Origin: a virus
Reading direction: 5' to 3' (one strand)
Length of the DNA: 38,290 nt
IMG/VR virus record: IMGVR_UViG_3300011114_001087
Span: 1-38,290 of that record
The notes under the pieces are model-generated. The model did not search any database, had not been told where the DNA came from, and saw only the letters and a list, made by a program, of their open reading frames with translations. Below are positions 29,146-37,778 of this stretch, one piece after another. The stretch's first letter is position 1; each line of letters starts with the position of its first letter. A program made the position numbers and the translations under genes.

Positions 29146-30923
29146 GCCTCCTCCTTTACTGGATTCGGCGGAAGATTCAAAATGTTATCGTGCTCTGCCG
29201 ACGGATTTCTTTTCAGGAAGATCTGCCCATTCTTGGCATAGGCCTCGGGAGAGTTTTCCTGCTGATAGGTGGCATCCCACGGGACTTGCTGGTTGTAGGC
29301 AGGGTGGTCGTGAAAGATGATGATGTCGCGAGCCTCGACCAGTTCGCACTTTCCATTGCTCTGATCCACATAGGCACGATAGGTGTTCTCGGTGTCGGCG
29401 AACACTGCATCGTAGGCGCGAGGGAAGAATCCATTCCCGCCGTCTTGCTGCTCCTCAGCTTTCAGATCTGCATAGGCGCGTGTCATGATTGAATTGACAC
29501 ACAGGCGATCAGTGCGATGGCCGTCTGCCACAGCCACGAACTTCGGGAGGCTTGGGTCGCCGATCTTCTTCAGCAACATTTCGTCCCAAGCAGGTGGAGG
29601 GTAGCAGTCGTCTTGAGCTTGAATCAGTATCTTCCCTCGTGCTGCTCCAGCGGCGATGTCATAGTTGGTTGGGCACCCGCAGCCTGCAGGAGCCATTGTG
29701 TGTTGGAATCCCTTCAGAACAGACTCACTCGCCTTGTCGCAATCGTGCAGGCCAAAGATATACTCAACCTTCTCAGGCCAGCGAGCGCGAGAAAGCCACA
29801 ACTCGCGGACTGCCAGTGCCTGCCGAGGTCTGCCGAGGGTGGCATGGATGATGGAAAAGAGGGGTGGCTCCGAGTTTCGGTATCGTTGCTCGAAGGATTC
29901 GGTCTCCTGCCCAGCGAGGCGAAGACACTGAAAATACAACTCGGCACCTTTCCAAGTATACCAAGTGTGGTTGAGCGACCAATAACTCCTTGTCGGCTTC
30001 GGAATGCTCATGAGAAGGCGAGCAAGGGCGAGTGCCTTGTCGTGATTCCCATCAATCAGCGCGTAGTTCGTCAAAAGGGCAAGTGCCTCCCGACGGTCTG
30101 GCATGAGCTCAAATGCCTCGGCTGCGTAGAGCTTCGCCTTTTGGCCGTCCTCGGTTTGAGCAAGGTTTAGCAGCGTTTCGTAGCGTTCAAGGGTTTCGAG
30201 GCGAGGGTGGGCGTTTAGAGCCACAGCAGCACACTCTTTAGAAGCCTTGAAGTCGCCAGTGTCGAAGTATTCTTGGTGAAGGTAGTAATAATTCCGAGCA
30301 GTGTCCGCAACAGCTGACGAAAGGATGTTGACGTTGCGTTGGTGGCTTCCTTTCTTGTCGTAATGGGGTTGGTGAGAAAACTGAGCACCGCGAATGACGA
30401 CGTAGGAGGAAGGCTTGCTGAAGGCGAGTTGTTCATGGATGGGGTATCGCCAGCGAGATCTCCCATCATTGCGGATGAGCCGCTCGCGCATGACCTCTTG
30501 ACCGACATGGACATCGCCTTTGACCTTGTAAGGGATCACACCAACGTCATACTTGGCTTCGGTGGCAACAGCACTGATGACCTCGGCAGATCCTGCCTCA
30601 AGAATGTCGTCGCAGTCTGCCCAGAGCAGGTAATCAGCCTTTGTCCGCTCAGCAGCCTCCCACGCGAGTTGGCGCGCCTCGGAGAAACTGTCAATGTGAG
30701 GAAACTCATTCCGATTCTGATACTGGAGGAATGTGGCTGGCATGCCGATTTCCTTGCAGACGAGACTGGCGATTTCAATGGATCGATCTCGCTGCTCGAT
30801 TGAACCCGATGCCTCGCAGAAGACCATGTGGTCAACTGCATCGGCGAATGAGCGAATGTATCGCTCGATAACTGCCTCTTCCCTTCCGACGATTGTGGCA
30901 AGGGTAATCATTGGATTTGTCAT
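29142..30923 (-). CDS. Tandem glycosyltransferase in the capsid operon (593 aa)
   Basis: Two GT-A-like domains are visible. The first (about residues 1-215) begins ITLATIVGREEAVIERYIRSF and has the metal-binding acid cluster LWADCDDILEA (D103, D105, D106). A helical repeat section follows (about 220-340; ALNAHPRLETLERYETLLNLAQ, then LARLLMSIPKP, TPR-like). A second GT2-like domain (from about 357) begins FSIIHATLGRPRQA and has IQAQDDCYPP (D438, D439). The gene is co-directional with head genes, lies between major capsid and connector genes, and overlaps the connector (ATGA). Attachment of sugar to capsid proteins is an attractive inference; modification of a host surface is an alternative. 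Confidence 0.82.
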   Translation of the reverse strand: MTNPMITLATIVGREEAVIERYIRSFADAVDHMVFCEASGSIEQRDRSIEIASLVCKEIGMPATFLQYQNRNEFPHIDSFSEARQLAWEAAERTKADYLLWADCDDILEAGSAEVISAVATEAKYDVGVIPYKVKGDVHVGQEVMRERLIRNDGRSRWRYPIHEQLAFSKPSSYVVIRGAQFSHQPHYDKKGSHQRNVNILSSAVADTARNYYYLHQEYFDTGDFKASKECAAVALNAHPRLETLERYETLLNLAQTEDGQKAKLYAAEAFELMPDRREALALLTNYALIDGNHDKALALARLLMSIPKPTRSYWSLNHTWYTWKGAELYFQCLRLAGQETESFEQRYRNSEPPLFSIIHATLGRPRQALAVRELWLSRARWPEKVEYIFGLHDCDKASESVLKGFQHTMAPAGCGCPTNYDIAAGAARGKILIQAQDDCYPPPAWDEMLLKKIGDPSLPKFVAVADGHRTDRLCVNSIMTRAYADLKAEEQQDGGNGFFPRAYDAVFADTENTYRAYVDQSNGKCELVEARDIIIFHDHPAYNQQVPWDATYQQENSPEAYAKNGQIFLKRNPSAEHDNILNLPPNPVKEEA

Positions 30924-30950
30924 AAAGTGTATAAGTCAAAAAGCGGACAA

Positions 30951-30984
30951 GGGCACCGAGAGCATTCCTCCTCTCTCGGTGCCC
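30951..30984 (-). terminator. Strong hairpin downstream of the major capsid gene
   Basis: A perfect 12-bp inverted repeat (GGGCACCGAGAG at 30951-30962, CTCTCGGTGCCC at 30973-30984, loop 10) lies just after the capsid stop. In the direction of transcription it is followed by TTGTCCGCTTTTTG, a weak T-tract. It probably acts as a partial terminator or RNA-end stabiliser, lowering expression of the glycosyltransferase and connector genes relative to the capsid protein. Confidence 0.75.
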
Positions 30985-31004
30985 CATTTCGCACTTCCCT
31001 AGAA

Positions 31005-31970
31005 CTATGCGTAACTGGTCGTGATGAGGTCGCCTGCAGTCTCGTCAACGATCTTCTCAGTGACGTGCTGGCGAACTCGCAGGACATTCGACCGACGTTC
31101 GTCAGAGCGATAGGTCTCAGGAGTGAACAAGCCAGTGGTGTCTTTGCTCCATTGAATGGTGCGTCCGACGCCGCCTGCCTGATACTCGCCACCTGCGACG
31201 TAGCCGACCCAGATGTAGGTTGGTCCCCAGATGAACGAGCCAGAGTAGGTTTGACCCTTCTGGTTGCTGTTCTTCGGAGCCTTGCCGACATAAAGATTGT
31301 CAACGCCAAGGGCGCGTGCGACGTCTTCCTCGGCAGGCAGCATACGCTGGCCTGCAGTGCGTGGCACGACACCGTAGATTTGATTCTGCAGGAGTGTCGA
31401 GCGGCGGATGCGATTGAACACATCTTGGCTCATGCACGCCGAGTTGGCGATGATGCCGTTCTTGAGCAGGCGAGTCTTTGCGAGGTCGACATCATTCACA
31501 ACGTCAATTGTGGCGATGTTCGCAGCAGTGTAAGCGACAGTGGCAGCAGTGGCAGTGAATGTGGTGGCATTCATGATTGCTGCAGCGACACGAACTTCGT
31601 AGCTGATGCGGAGGCTACGCTCGAGGAGCATGGCTTCCGTGGCTTCGAGATTCATGAATCGTTCCACTTCGTGTTCGTAGCTGTCGTCCACGACCGTTTC
31701 CTCGCCGTATTCCAGACAGTCATAGGTGTCCGTGTCATACTTGCGATTGCTGCGGTTGTAGGTGGATCCAGGACTGCGCGGGACAGCGTCGCCATTGAGC
31801 AATTCGGCATTGGCCAGCTTTGCTTTCATGTAGATACCGAGACGCACATTCTCTGGTTTCACCGGAAGGAGTTTGTCCCCGATGAAGAGTGTGTTGAAGT
31901 CAGTGTTTGCTTGCATCACCAGCGCGTAAATGTCCGAGCGTGGCGTTGCTTGTGAATTGGTGTAAGGCAT
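31005..31970 (-). CDS. Major capsid protein (HK97-fold candidate, 321 aa)
   Basis: A 321-residue protein in the place of the major capsid gene, after protease/scaffold and decoration genes. It has FIGDKLLPVKPENVRLGIYMKA near the start. A helical spine (EHEVERFMNLEATEAMLLERSLRISYEVRVAAAIMN) and an Ala/Thr-rich loop (TATAATVAYTAANIATI) precede the stretch ANSACMSQDVFNRIRR. A C-terminal YIWVGYVAGGEYQAGGVGRTIQWSKDTTG follows, consistent with an HK97-type capsid of the gpE-like family. The start is at 31970, with a leader of moderate A content. A strong hairpin follows the stop. Confidence 0.82.
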   Translation of the reverse strand: MPYTNSQATPRSDIYALVMQANTDFNTLFIGDKLLPVKPENVRLGIYMKAKLANAELLNGDAVPRSPGSTYNRSNRKYDTDTYDCLEYGEETVVDDSYEHEVERFMNLEATEAMLLERSLRISYEVRVAAAIMNATTFTATAATVAYTAANIATIDVVNDVDLAKTRLLKNGIIANSACMSQDVFNRIRRSTLLQNQIYGVVPRTAGQRMLPAEEDVARALGVDNLYVGKAPKNSNQKGQTYSGSFIWGPTYIWVGYVAGGEYQAGGVGRTIQWSKDTTGLFTPETYRSDERRSNVLRVRQHVTEKIVDETAGDLITTSYA

Positions 31971-32009
31971 ATTGTGTTATTGTCTTATTGGTTCAGTTCA
32001 GATATGTCC

Positions 32010-32378
32010 TTAGTTCTTGGAAACGAACTCGAGGACGATGCCATTGCTGGCAACTCCTGATTGGATTGCAGTGAGGGATGCAGGTCCAAATGTTCCGTTT
32101 ACTGCACCTGCGAAGCCACCAGTGACGATGGCGTAGGTGGTGGCAGGCGTAACTGCAGATCCCGTGACGGCGATGAGGAAGGTTCCAGAAGCAGTCCACA
32201 AGCGAACTTCGCCGTAGCCAGCATCTGCAATATCCACTTGTGTGATGCCAATGCCGATGGAGGCATTGCCAGCGACTGGTGTAATGGTTCCGTCGGACTG
32301 GATGTCCACCGCGCGAAATGCGCTGATGGCACCCGAGGCGAGGAAGGACTTCAGGCCAGATTCATTTTGAGTTGACAT
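32010..32378 (-). CDS. Capsid decoration protein (DUF2190-like, 122 aa)
   Basis: The beginning SFLASGAISAFRAVDIQSDGTITPVAG and the segments IGIGITQVDIADAG and GEVRLWTASGTFLIAV resemble DUF2190/decoration proteins that sit between the protease and major capsid genes. It is beta-rich with a Gly/Ala-rich C-terminal half. It would bind the capsid exterior and strengthen the shell. It lies 39 bases before the capsid gene. Confidence 0.72.
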   Translation of the reverse strand: MSTQNESGLKSFLASGAISAFRAVDIQSDGTITPVAGNASIGIGITQVDIADAGYGEVRLWTASGTFLIAVTGSAVTPATTYAIVTGGFAGAVNGTFGPASLTAIQSGVASNGIVLEFVSKN

Positions 32379-32418
32379 GTTTTATTGAGTGATTGTTTGT
32401 TGCTTGTGGATATGTCAA

Positions 32419-32970
32419 TTATTTCTTTTCGCCGACAGGACGATATGTGGCATACTCCTTGGGATACTTCTTGAGGCAGTGAAGCATCGCCTTGTCCTTG
32501 TCGCCAGCGAACTCCTTCGTGGCCTCATCAACGAGGACAGCAAAGGTTTTGACGACTGGCTCAGCAGAGCTAGCAGGTGCGCCAGCAGTTGGGATCTTCG
32601 TGCCGAAGCGGGCGGCGAATGCCTTGATGGCCTTTTCGGCACCAAGTTCAGCAGCTCGCTCGAATTTCTTTTCGTCGGATTCCTTTTCCTTGTCGGCGTC
32701 TCCGGCGAAATCTTTCTTGACAGGAATGTCATTGTCGCCGGAAGTTTGAGGCTCGGTGTCAGGCGATGTGGCCTTCGGAGTTGAGCCTTCGTCGCCGACC
32801 TTGTTTGGGTCTTCGAACTTGGACTTGAACTCCTCGAAATCTTTCATGTGGCTGGAAAGCATTGAGTGAACTTCGCCGAGGGTTGGTTCTTTCTTTTCAG
32901 GCTCCGGAGTTTCGAGATCTTTCTTCTCAGGTTCTTGGTCGGTGCTCAGTTTGTGAGTTGCTTTTGGCAT
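32419..32970 (-). CDS. Possible internally initiated scaffold product (183 aa)
   Basis: An in-frame ATG at 32970 begins MPKATHKLSTDQEPEKKD, at the boundary between the protease domain and the charged scaffold region. It is preceded on the coding strand by AATCAAAAACACCT, like the A-rich leaders elsewhere. In lambda and relatives a separate scaffold is made by internal initiation in the protease gene (C/Nu3). I infer the same here, but there is no direct evidence. Confidence 0.35.
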   Translation of the reverse strand: MPKATHKLSTDQEPEKKDLETPEPEKKEPTLGEVHSMLSSHMKDFEEFKSKFEDPNKVGDEGSTPKATSPDTEPQTSGDNDIPVKKDFAGDADKEKESDEKKFERAAELGAEKAIKAFAARFGTKIPTAGAPASSAEPVVKTFAVLVDEATKEFAGDKDKAMLHCLKKYPKEYATYRPVGEKK

Positions 32971-33510
32971 AGGTGTTTTTGATTGAGTTGAGTCTTTGGA
33001 TGTGTCATCGCCTTTTCGGCTGTAAAGAGATTTGTTGGCAGCAGCATCGCTGACAAGAGCAGCGGTGATGACTTCGTCGCAGCGGGCGAGACAACGACGA
33101 TCGTCAACTTCGTCGAGGCCTGTAAACTCCAGCGAGATTCCGAGGTGAGTTGGATTCTTCGTGGCGATTTCAAAAATGCGTGGAGCGTCTGGCTCGGCTT
33201 CGTAAATGTGCAGATTGCCAACCACACGGGTTGGCTCTTGGGAAAAGGAGTCGAGGTAGCCGATGGTGGAAAGGACTCCACTGCCATGATCGGTCTTGAC
33301 TTTGATGGTGCCTTCCTGCCGACAGAACTCGAAGACCTGCTCAAGTGTGGTTTCGTCCACGAAGACCTTGCGACCCTTTTCGTCCTTGTGCCCACGCGCC
33401 TCGCCCAGAGAGATGAGGGACACTTTGCGAATGGTGCCAGATGCCGCGTCCACATGATTCGAGGACTTTAGAGCCTCGAAAAAGTGTCTTGGTTCAGTGG
33501 CAGTGTTCAT
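32419..33510 (-). CDS. Prohead protease with C-terminal scaffold-like region (363 aa)
   Basis: The N-terminal 160 residues look like a phage prohead serine protease: KVSLISLGEARG, then the His motif KVKTDHGSGV (H75) and the Ser motif THLGISLEFTGL (S126), and the end of the domain CDEVITAALVSDAAAN. Residues 180-360 are highly charged and low in complexity (EPEKKDLETPEPEKK, then DEKKFERAAELGAEKAIKAFA), as expected of a scaffold. The gene would mature the procapsid. A candidate internal start for a scaffold-only product is listed separately. It lies 16 bases downstream of the small gene at 33527. Confidence 0.8.
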   Translation of the reverse strand: MNTATEPRHFFEALKSSNHVDAASGTIRKVSLISLGEARGHKDEKGRKVFVDETTLEQVFEFCRQEGTIKVKTDHGSGVLSTIGYLDSFSQEPTRVVGNLHIYEAEPDAPRIFEIATKNPTHLGISLEFTGLDEVDDRRCLARCDEVITAALVSDAAANKSLYSRKGDDTSKDSTQSKTPMPKATHKLSTDQEPEKKDLETPEPEKKEPTLGEVHSMLSSHMKDFEEFKSKFEDPNKVGDEGSTPKATSPDTEPQTSGDNDIPVKKDFAGDADKEKESDEKKFERAAELGAEKAIKAFAARFGTKIPTAGAPASSAEPVVKTFAVLVDEATKEFAGDKDKAMLHCLKKYPKEYATYRPVGEKK

Positions 33511-33526
33511 TCAGTTGCAGTGGCCT

Positions 33527-33826
33527 TTATTGTTTTTTGTTGGAAGAGTAAAGAGTTATTTTTTCTTTCAACTTGGCAATATCAGACTTTATCTCTTTGA
33601 TGGCAGCTTGGTTTCCTGCTTTTTCGGCAGTTGCCAATTTCTTCTTGAGCAACTCCATCTTGTCGGCGTCGTCCGACTTTTTCGGGAGGTCTGTGCCAGG
33701 AAATTTTACAGTTGAAGTTGTCTTGTCTTCTTTTGAAGAGTCTGATTCACTTTTCGCTGAATCACCCTTCGCTGGACTTCTTGTCCTTTTTTTCCTCCGA
33801 AGACCCGCCGCCTGCAAAGTGGCCAT
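33527..33826 (-). CDS. Overlapping small coiled-coil gene after the portal (99 aa)
   Basis: The reading frame is open from 33907. The ATG at 33826 is inside the portal gene and the frame overlaps its last 65 bases. Beyond the portal stop it looks like real coding sequence: charged segments (SAKSESDSSKEDKTTSTV) and a helix (LLKKKLATAEKAGNQAAIKEIKSDIAKLKEKI). A run of seven A's in the overlap could allow ribosomal slippage from the portal frame, but the needed shift is +1. So I treat it as a separate overlapping gene or a possible frameshifted portal extension. Confidence 0.55.
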   Translation of the reverse strand: MATLQAAGLRRKKRTRSPAKGDSAKSESDSSKEDKTTSTVKFPGTDLPKKSDDADKMELLKKKLATAEKAGNQAAIKEIKSDIAKLKEKITLYSSNKKQ

Positions 33827-35591
33827 TCTCGTCGCGTATGGCTGTCTTGCCATTGTCACCACGAGAAAGGTTCTTGTGGCGAGAAATAATTTCATCTGCC
33901 TCGGCAATTACATCCGCACGAGTTTTGTTCTTGTCGTAGATGTGATAGGCAGCGGCGATGGCTTGCTCAATTGGCAAGACTTCTTTCAACTTCCGGACAA
34001 GCAAGGCGATTGTCGTCGAGCGTGCATCAAACTGACGCTTCTCGGGAGCTTGGTCGTCTTCCTCGGTGTCGTCGGTTGTCGAAGACTCGGTGATGTTGGT
34101 CGGTTTGGCTGGTCCAGATCCGAAGACCTCTTGGATGGTGTATCCCTTGTCAGCGACAGCGCGTGTCTTGATGTCGTGCCAACGCACCATGTCCGCTGCA
34201 ACGGTTTCTGGATCCTGAGCATTTTCTGTCCAATACTTGAGAGGGTTGAGCAAGCCTGTCTGGTAAAGATTGACACTGGCTGCAGCCTCTTTGCCGATGT
34301 CGGGTTGGGGATGCGAGCGGAAGCCGAAGCGACCTCGGCATATGACTGGCAGGAAGCGCGAAGGGAAGATGCCCTTTGCCACAGCATCGATGATGGCTGC
34401 ATCCTTCATGCGATGGGCATGAGGGAGGATCACCTGTTGGCCGCGCTCGAACTCAGCCTTCGCCTGTTCACTCTCAAGACGACTGGACACACCGCCGAGT
34501 GCCGAAGCATCCAAGCCAAAGGAGTATGGCAGATTGTAGCTCATGCACACGAGTTTGAGCAATAGACCGAAAAGATACTGGGTCTCTGGCCCAGGAGATT
34601 GAGTGTCGGGAAACTTTATGTCGGTGCCATTCGGCAGGTGGTTCATCTGTCCGTAGTAGATGTCCTGTTGCAATCCTGGCTGGTCGTTGTTCAACTGCTG
34701 GGTGGCATAGGCATCCATGGCCTGACTTCCTGCAACCACTCCATTTGAATTCGTGAAGACTGTCAGTGCACTTGCCAGTTTGGCCTTGCCCTTGACAAAG
34801 TCAATCATCTCATACATGTCGCGCAAGTTCTCGCATGCAGTGTCAAGCTTGCTCACACCGCGATACATGTCAATCTGCATCGTGTCCTGATAGTGTTCAA
34901 ACTGGCTTGCTGGCACGTCCACAGGATCAAAGTATTGGCCAGCTGCCATGCCACGGCGGAAGATGCGATAAAATTCCGGACGGCCATCAGGACCAATGCC
35001 AACTCCAGACACATAGGTCTCGGTCACGACATTCTGGTAAATGCCGCCGATGCGGTCTGGCTCAACAGCCTGCAGTCTCAATGGCAACTGAACCATGTCG
35101 TCGTCGCTCATGCCGAGCTCAGACCCATGCCGAGTGTATGCCCAGCCGTAGTCACCGCCACGGTTCATGCCCATGATGCCAAACTCCAGCATTCGGAAGA
35201 AGTTGTAGCGGCCAGTGGCGTCGCAATGGGGAAACCACTCGTTGTTCAAATACTCCTCGAGTGCTTTGTCCAGTCCTGTGTCGCCTGTTGATGCATTGTA
35301 GGACTGCGGTGCGACATACATCGCATACTTGCGATTCAGCGTCTTGGCAGGAGCAAAGTTGTTCTCCAAGTCAAAAGCCTCGCGCATCAACTGCAACCGA
35401 TCACGCTGAACAATGAAGCTGTTCGGAGCGATCTGGGCAGGTGCCTGTTCACGTTTGCTGCTGGCACGTGCTCCGTTGTAGGCGAACTCGTGCAGGATTT
35501 GACGAGCAGCCATGCGCTTGAGACCACGGACAGGCGACACTGCTGCTATGGCACGGTCGAGGAAGGTTGGCTTGAATGGAGTGGGATTCAT
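33762..35591 (-). CDS. Portal protein (lambda-type, 609 aa)
   Basis: Synteny (after terminase and gpW-like, before protease) and sequence fit a lambda-family portal: AVEPDRIGGIYQNV, then YVSGVGIGPDGRPEFYRIFR, then YFDPVDVPASQFEHYQD, then GQMNHLPNGTDIKFPDTQSPGPE, and GLDASALGGVSSRLESEQAKAEFERGQQ. The C-terminal region is charged, low-complexity and ends in EEKKDKKSSEG. It forms the dodecameric ring through which DNA is packaged and ejected. It overlaps the start of the small coiled-coil gene. Confidence 0.88.
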   Translation of the reverse strand: MNPTPFKPTFLDRAIAAVSPVRGLKRMAARQILHEFAYNGARASSKREQAPAQIAPNSFIVQRDRLQLMREAFDLENNFAPAKTLNRKYAMYVAPQSYNASTGDTGLDKALEEYLNNEWFPHCDATGRYNFFRMLEFGIMGMNRGGDYGWAYTRHGSELGMSDDDMVQLPLRLQAVEPDRIGGIYQNVVTETYVSGVGIGPDGRPEFYRIFRRGMAAGQYFDPVDVPASQFEHYQDTMQIDMYRGVSKLDTACENLRDMYEMIDFVKGKAKLASALTVFTNSNGVVAGSQAMDAYATQQLNNDQPGLQQDIYYGQMNHLPNGTDIKFPDTQSPGPETQYLFGLLLKLVCMSYNLPYSFGLDASALGGVSSRLESEQAKAEFERGQQVILPHAHRMKDAAIIDAVAKGIFPSRFLPVICRGRFGFRSHPQPDIGKEAAASVNLYQTGLLNPLKYWTENAQDPETVAADMVRWHDIKTRAVADKGYTIQEVFGSGPAKPTNITESSTTDDTEEDDQAPEKRQFDARSTTIALLVRKLKEVLPIEQAIAAAYHIYDKNKTRADVIAEADEIISRHKNLSRGDNGKTAIRDENGHFAGGGSSEEKKDKKSSEG

Positions 35592-35600
35592 TTCATGACA

Positions 35601-35864
35601 CTAGGCTCCTGTGCCCTTGCCGATGGCAGGATTGAAGTTGGCTCGTAGATTGAAGGCTCGTGTGCCCTGAAGTTGGCCAAGAGCGTAGTTGGCCTCGAGC
35701 AAAAGTTGTTGGGCGTCTTGCAGCGAAGGAAAGGAAAAGCTGCGTCCTGCGATGGTGTAGCTTGTGCCACGGACGGTGTTGTTTGTGATGCAGGTGATTG
35801 CTGCTGCACGTATTGTCGCAAGTTCAGCGGCTGTGCACCCGACTAATGTTCCATTGGCGGCCAT
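35601..35864 (-). CDS. gpW-like head completion protein (87 aa)
   Basis: An 87-residue protein between terminase and portal: the usual lambda gpW place and size. It reads LQDAQQLLLEANYALGQLQGTRAFNLRANFNP with a beta hairpin (YTIAGRSFSFPSLQD), typical of gpW-like proteins (helix-strand-helix). In lambda gpW this joins head and tail after packaging. The portal start follows nine bases later. Confidence 0.72.
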   Translation of the reverse strand: MAANGTLVGCTAAELATIRAAAITCITNNTVRGTSYTIAGRSFSFPSLQDAQQLLLEANYALGQLQGTRAFNLRANFNPAIGKGTGA

Positions 35865-35903
35865 GTTGGTGGACTTATGACGTGGTTCCGGAAAAAGAAA
35901 AGT

Positions 35904-37778
35904 TTATTTTTCCTCGGTGGCTGGCTTTTGCTCTTCGTCCCCCGTATCAACGGTTGTGAATAAATGCTGGCGGAGCAGCGGCGACATTAGCGCGGCCACG
36001 AGCGTCATCTGGTCGCAGTCCAGAAGGTGATTCGCTCGATTGCGCGATACGACCCACTTCCAGCGTTTGCTGCCATCGGTGGCAATTTCCTGACGCTTGA
36101 ACTCGGAGGTGGTCTGCCGTTGGTAGTCGCGGGAAATGTCCTTGGGCAAGGTCATGCGATAGGTGGCCATGCCATTTCGCAGCCGATGATACATGTTCTT
36201 GATCGGTTGCTGGCACCAGAAGAAGTAGCGTGCTTGGCGTGTCACTCGATCACGGCCAAGTCCGACATGGCCGACATTGGCAGGAGAGAAGGGATACTTG
36301 CGGGTGACTTTCTGGCTGTTGAACATTTCGTGGTGGGGGAAGGATTCCTTGTTCGTATTGTCACCCCAAAGACCTTGCCAACCATATCGCACACAGACCT
36401 CTTGCACTGTTTGGGTGTCGAAAGCAATGTCCACAAGAGTTTGAAGTGGTGGCACGCCAAGCTTGATGCGAAGTTCCTCCAACTCCTCCCAAGTTGTGAT
36501 GCGACCCTCGGCGATGAGTCGGGACTCCTTGGCTCCATAGGCACGGCACACATACCAGCGATGGGCACCCTCGCCTTGGCTTGCTCGGCCAGCTTGGTTG
36601 TCAATGCACAGGAATCGGGACAACTCTCCTTCAAACTTGTCTTCCTTCAGATACTCACCCTTCATCCGCACAAAGTCCATGTCGCTGTCGGATTCACTCG
36701 GGGACTCGTCCCACGCGAGGGCGCGTCGCTTTTGAATATAATCCTTCAGTGGCTCAATCTGCCCAGCACGAGCAGCATAGCTGGCCTTCAACTTTTCCAT
36801 GAGGATCTTCGCCAATGAGAAATAGTGCACTGCGACAGCCTCCCAGTGGAAGCTGCGATGGTCAGCGGCTGCATTTGGATTCGTGACTTCGTAGCGTCCT
36901 CGCTGTGCCTGCGAGCGACGGGAGGTTTCGTCCGTTGGCCAATCACGTCCGCAGTGTTCGCAATTGTAGCGGACGGTTGGCTCGATGGCGTGCCAGACAT
37001 ACTGGCCATTGCTGTCGATGGTGTCAGCATTGCGATCGAAGCGAAGCCTGTCCTTGTCGTCGGTCATCCTCTGGAATTGATGACAGTGGGGGCATGGCAC
37101 GCACCACTCCTCGCAGGTTCCATTCTGGTAACTGGCGTCAGATTCATCACCGAGGACGCTGCCTGTGCTGAGGGTGATGATCTTGGCATTGCGAACACCT
37201 TCGCACCGTTTTTCGAAGGCTGTCATCATTCCAGGGCGATACATGTGAGGTTCCTCCATGGTGAGGTGCTTGACACGTTTGCTTTGTGCAGCGGACATGT
37301 TTGCTCCCACGCAGTAGAGGCTCATGTGAGGGAAGACGATCTTGCCCATGCGCTGCTTGAATCGGTCGAGTGGGAGCATTTTGTTTAGATCAGGATTCGC
37401 CTTGAGCATTGGCAGGATCCTGTCTTCCATGGCATCGGCACCGTCGTTGTCGGATTGATGGACGTAGTAATACAGTCCTGGTTCATTTTCGATGCACCAT
37501 GCGATGTGCATTTCTCCCAACAGGGACTTGGCTGCTCCTGCTGGACCACGCACGTCCACACGACGAGTGTTGGTGTCGCCGATGGCAGTGAGTGGCTCAA
37601 TCAACCATGGGGACTCCTCGGCGATGTAGGTTGGGTAGCGAGTTGAGTGCGGAAGACGAAGTCGTCCGTCGTAGTATTCAACCAGACTGCCGCCGAATTT
37701 CTCGGGCACAAGGGTGATGGCCAGATTCCTCAGCCACTGTTCGTCCTGTTCCTGCAGTGTGGTGCTATTTGTGTCCAA
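35904..37778 (-). CDS. Terminase large subunit (GpA-type, 624 aa)
   Basis: A GpA-family packaging ATPase: Walker A GPAGAAKS (78-85), a candidate Walker B HLTMEEPHMY (171-180), in which Glu-Glu is present, and adenine/coupling regions around RVKHLTMEE and ITLSTGSVLGDES. A zinc-ribbon-like pair is visible (CPHCHQFQ at about 230 and YNCEHCGRDW at about 275). The C-terminal nuclease domain has acidic residues in VDIAFDTQTVQEVCVRYGWQGLWGD. It cuts and pumps the genome into the procapsid. The start overlaps the small subunit by 14 bp. Confidence 0.9.
   Translation of the reverse strand: MDTNSTTLQEQDEQWLRNLAITLVPEKFGGSLVEYYDGRLRLPHSTRYPTYIAEESPWLIEPLTAIGDTNTRRVDVRGPAGAAKSLLGEMHIAWCIENEPGLYYYVHQSDNDGADAMEDRILPMLKANPDLNKMLPLDRFKQRMGKIVFPHMSLYCVGANMSAAQSKRVKHLTMEEPHMYRPGMMTAFEKRCEGVRNAKIITLSTGSVLGDESDASYQNGTCEEWCVPCPHCHQFQRMTDDKDRLRFDRNADTIDSNGQYVWHAIEPTVRYNCEHCGRDWPTDETSRRSQAQRGRYEVTNPNAAADHRSFHWEAVAVHYFSLAKILMEKLKASYAARAGQIEPLKDYIQKRRALAWDESPSESDSDMDFVRMKGEYLKEDKFEGELSRFLCIDNQAGRASQGEGAHRWYVCRAYGAKESRLIAEGRITTWEELEELRIKLGVPPLQTLVDIAFDTQTVQEVCVRYGWQGLWGDNTNKESFPHHEMFNSQKVTRKYPFSPANVGHVGLGRDRVTRQARYFFWCQQPIKNMYHRLRNGMATYRMTLPKDISRDYQRQTTSEFKRQEIATDGSKRWKWVVSRNRANHLLDCDQMTLVAALMSPLLRQHLFTTVDTGDEEQKPATEEK

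Noticed and set aside
30927-31955. Long + strand open frame (342 codons) opposite the major capsid gene
   Set aside because: It is a mirror of the capsid gene, crosses the hairpin at 30951-30984 and has no leader or family signal.
33573-34565. Long + strand open frame (330 codons) opposite the portal and small coiled-coil genes
   Set aside because: It is antisense to the portal and the sequence is low-complexity Leu/Phe/Ser without motifs.
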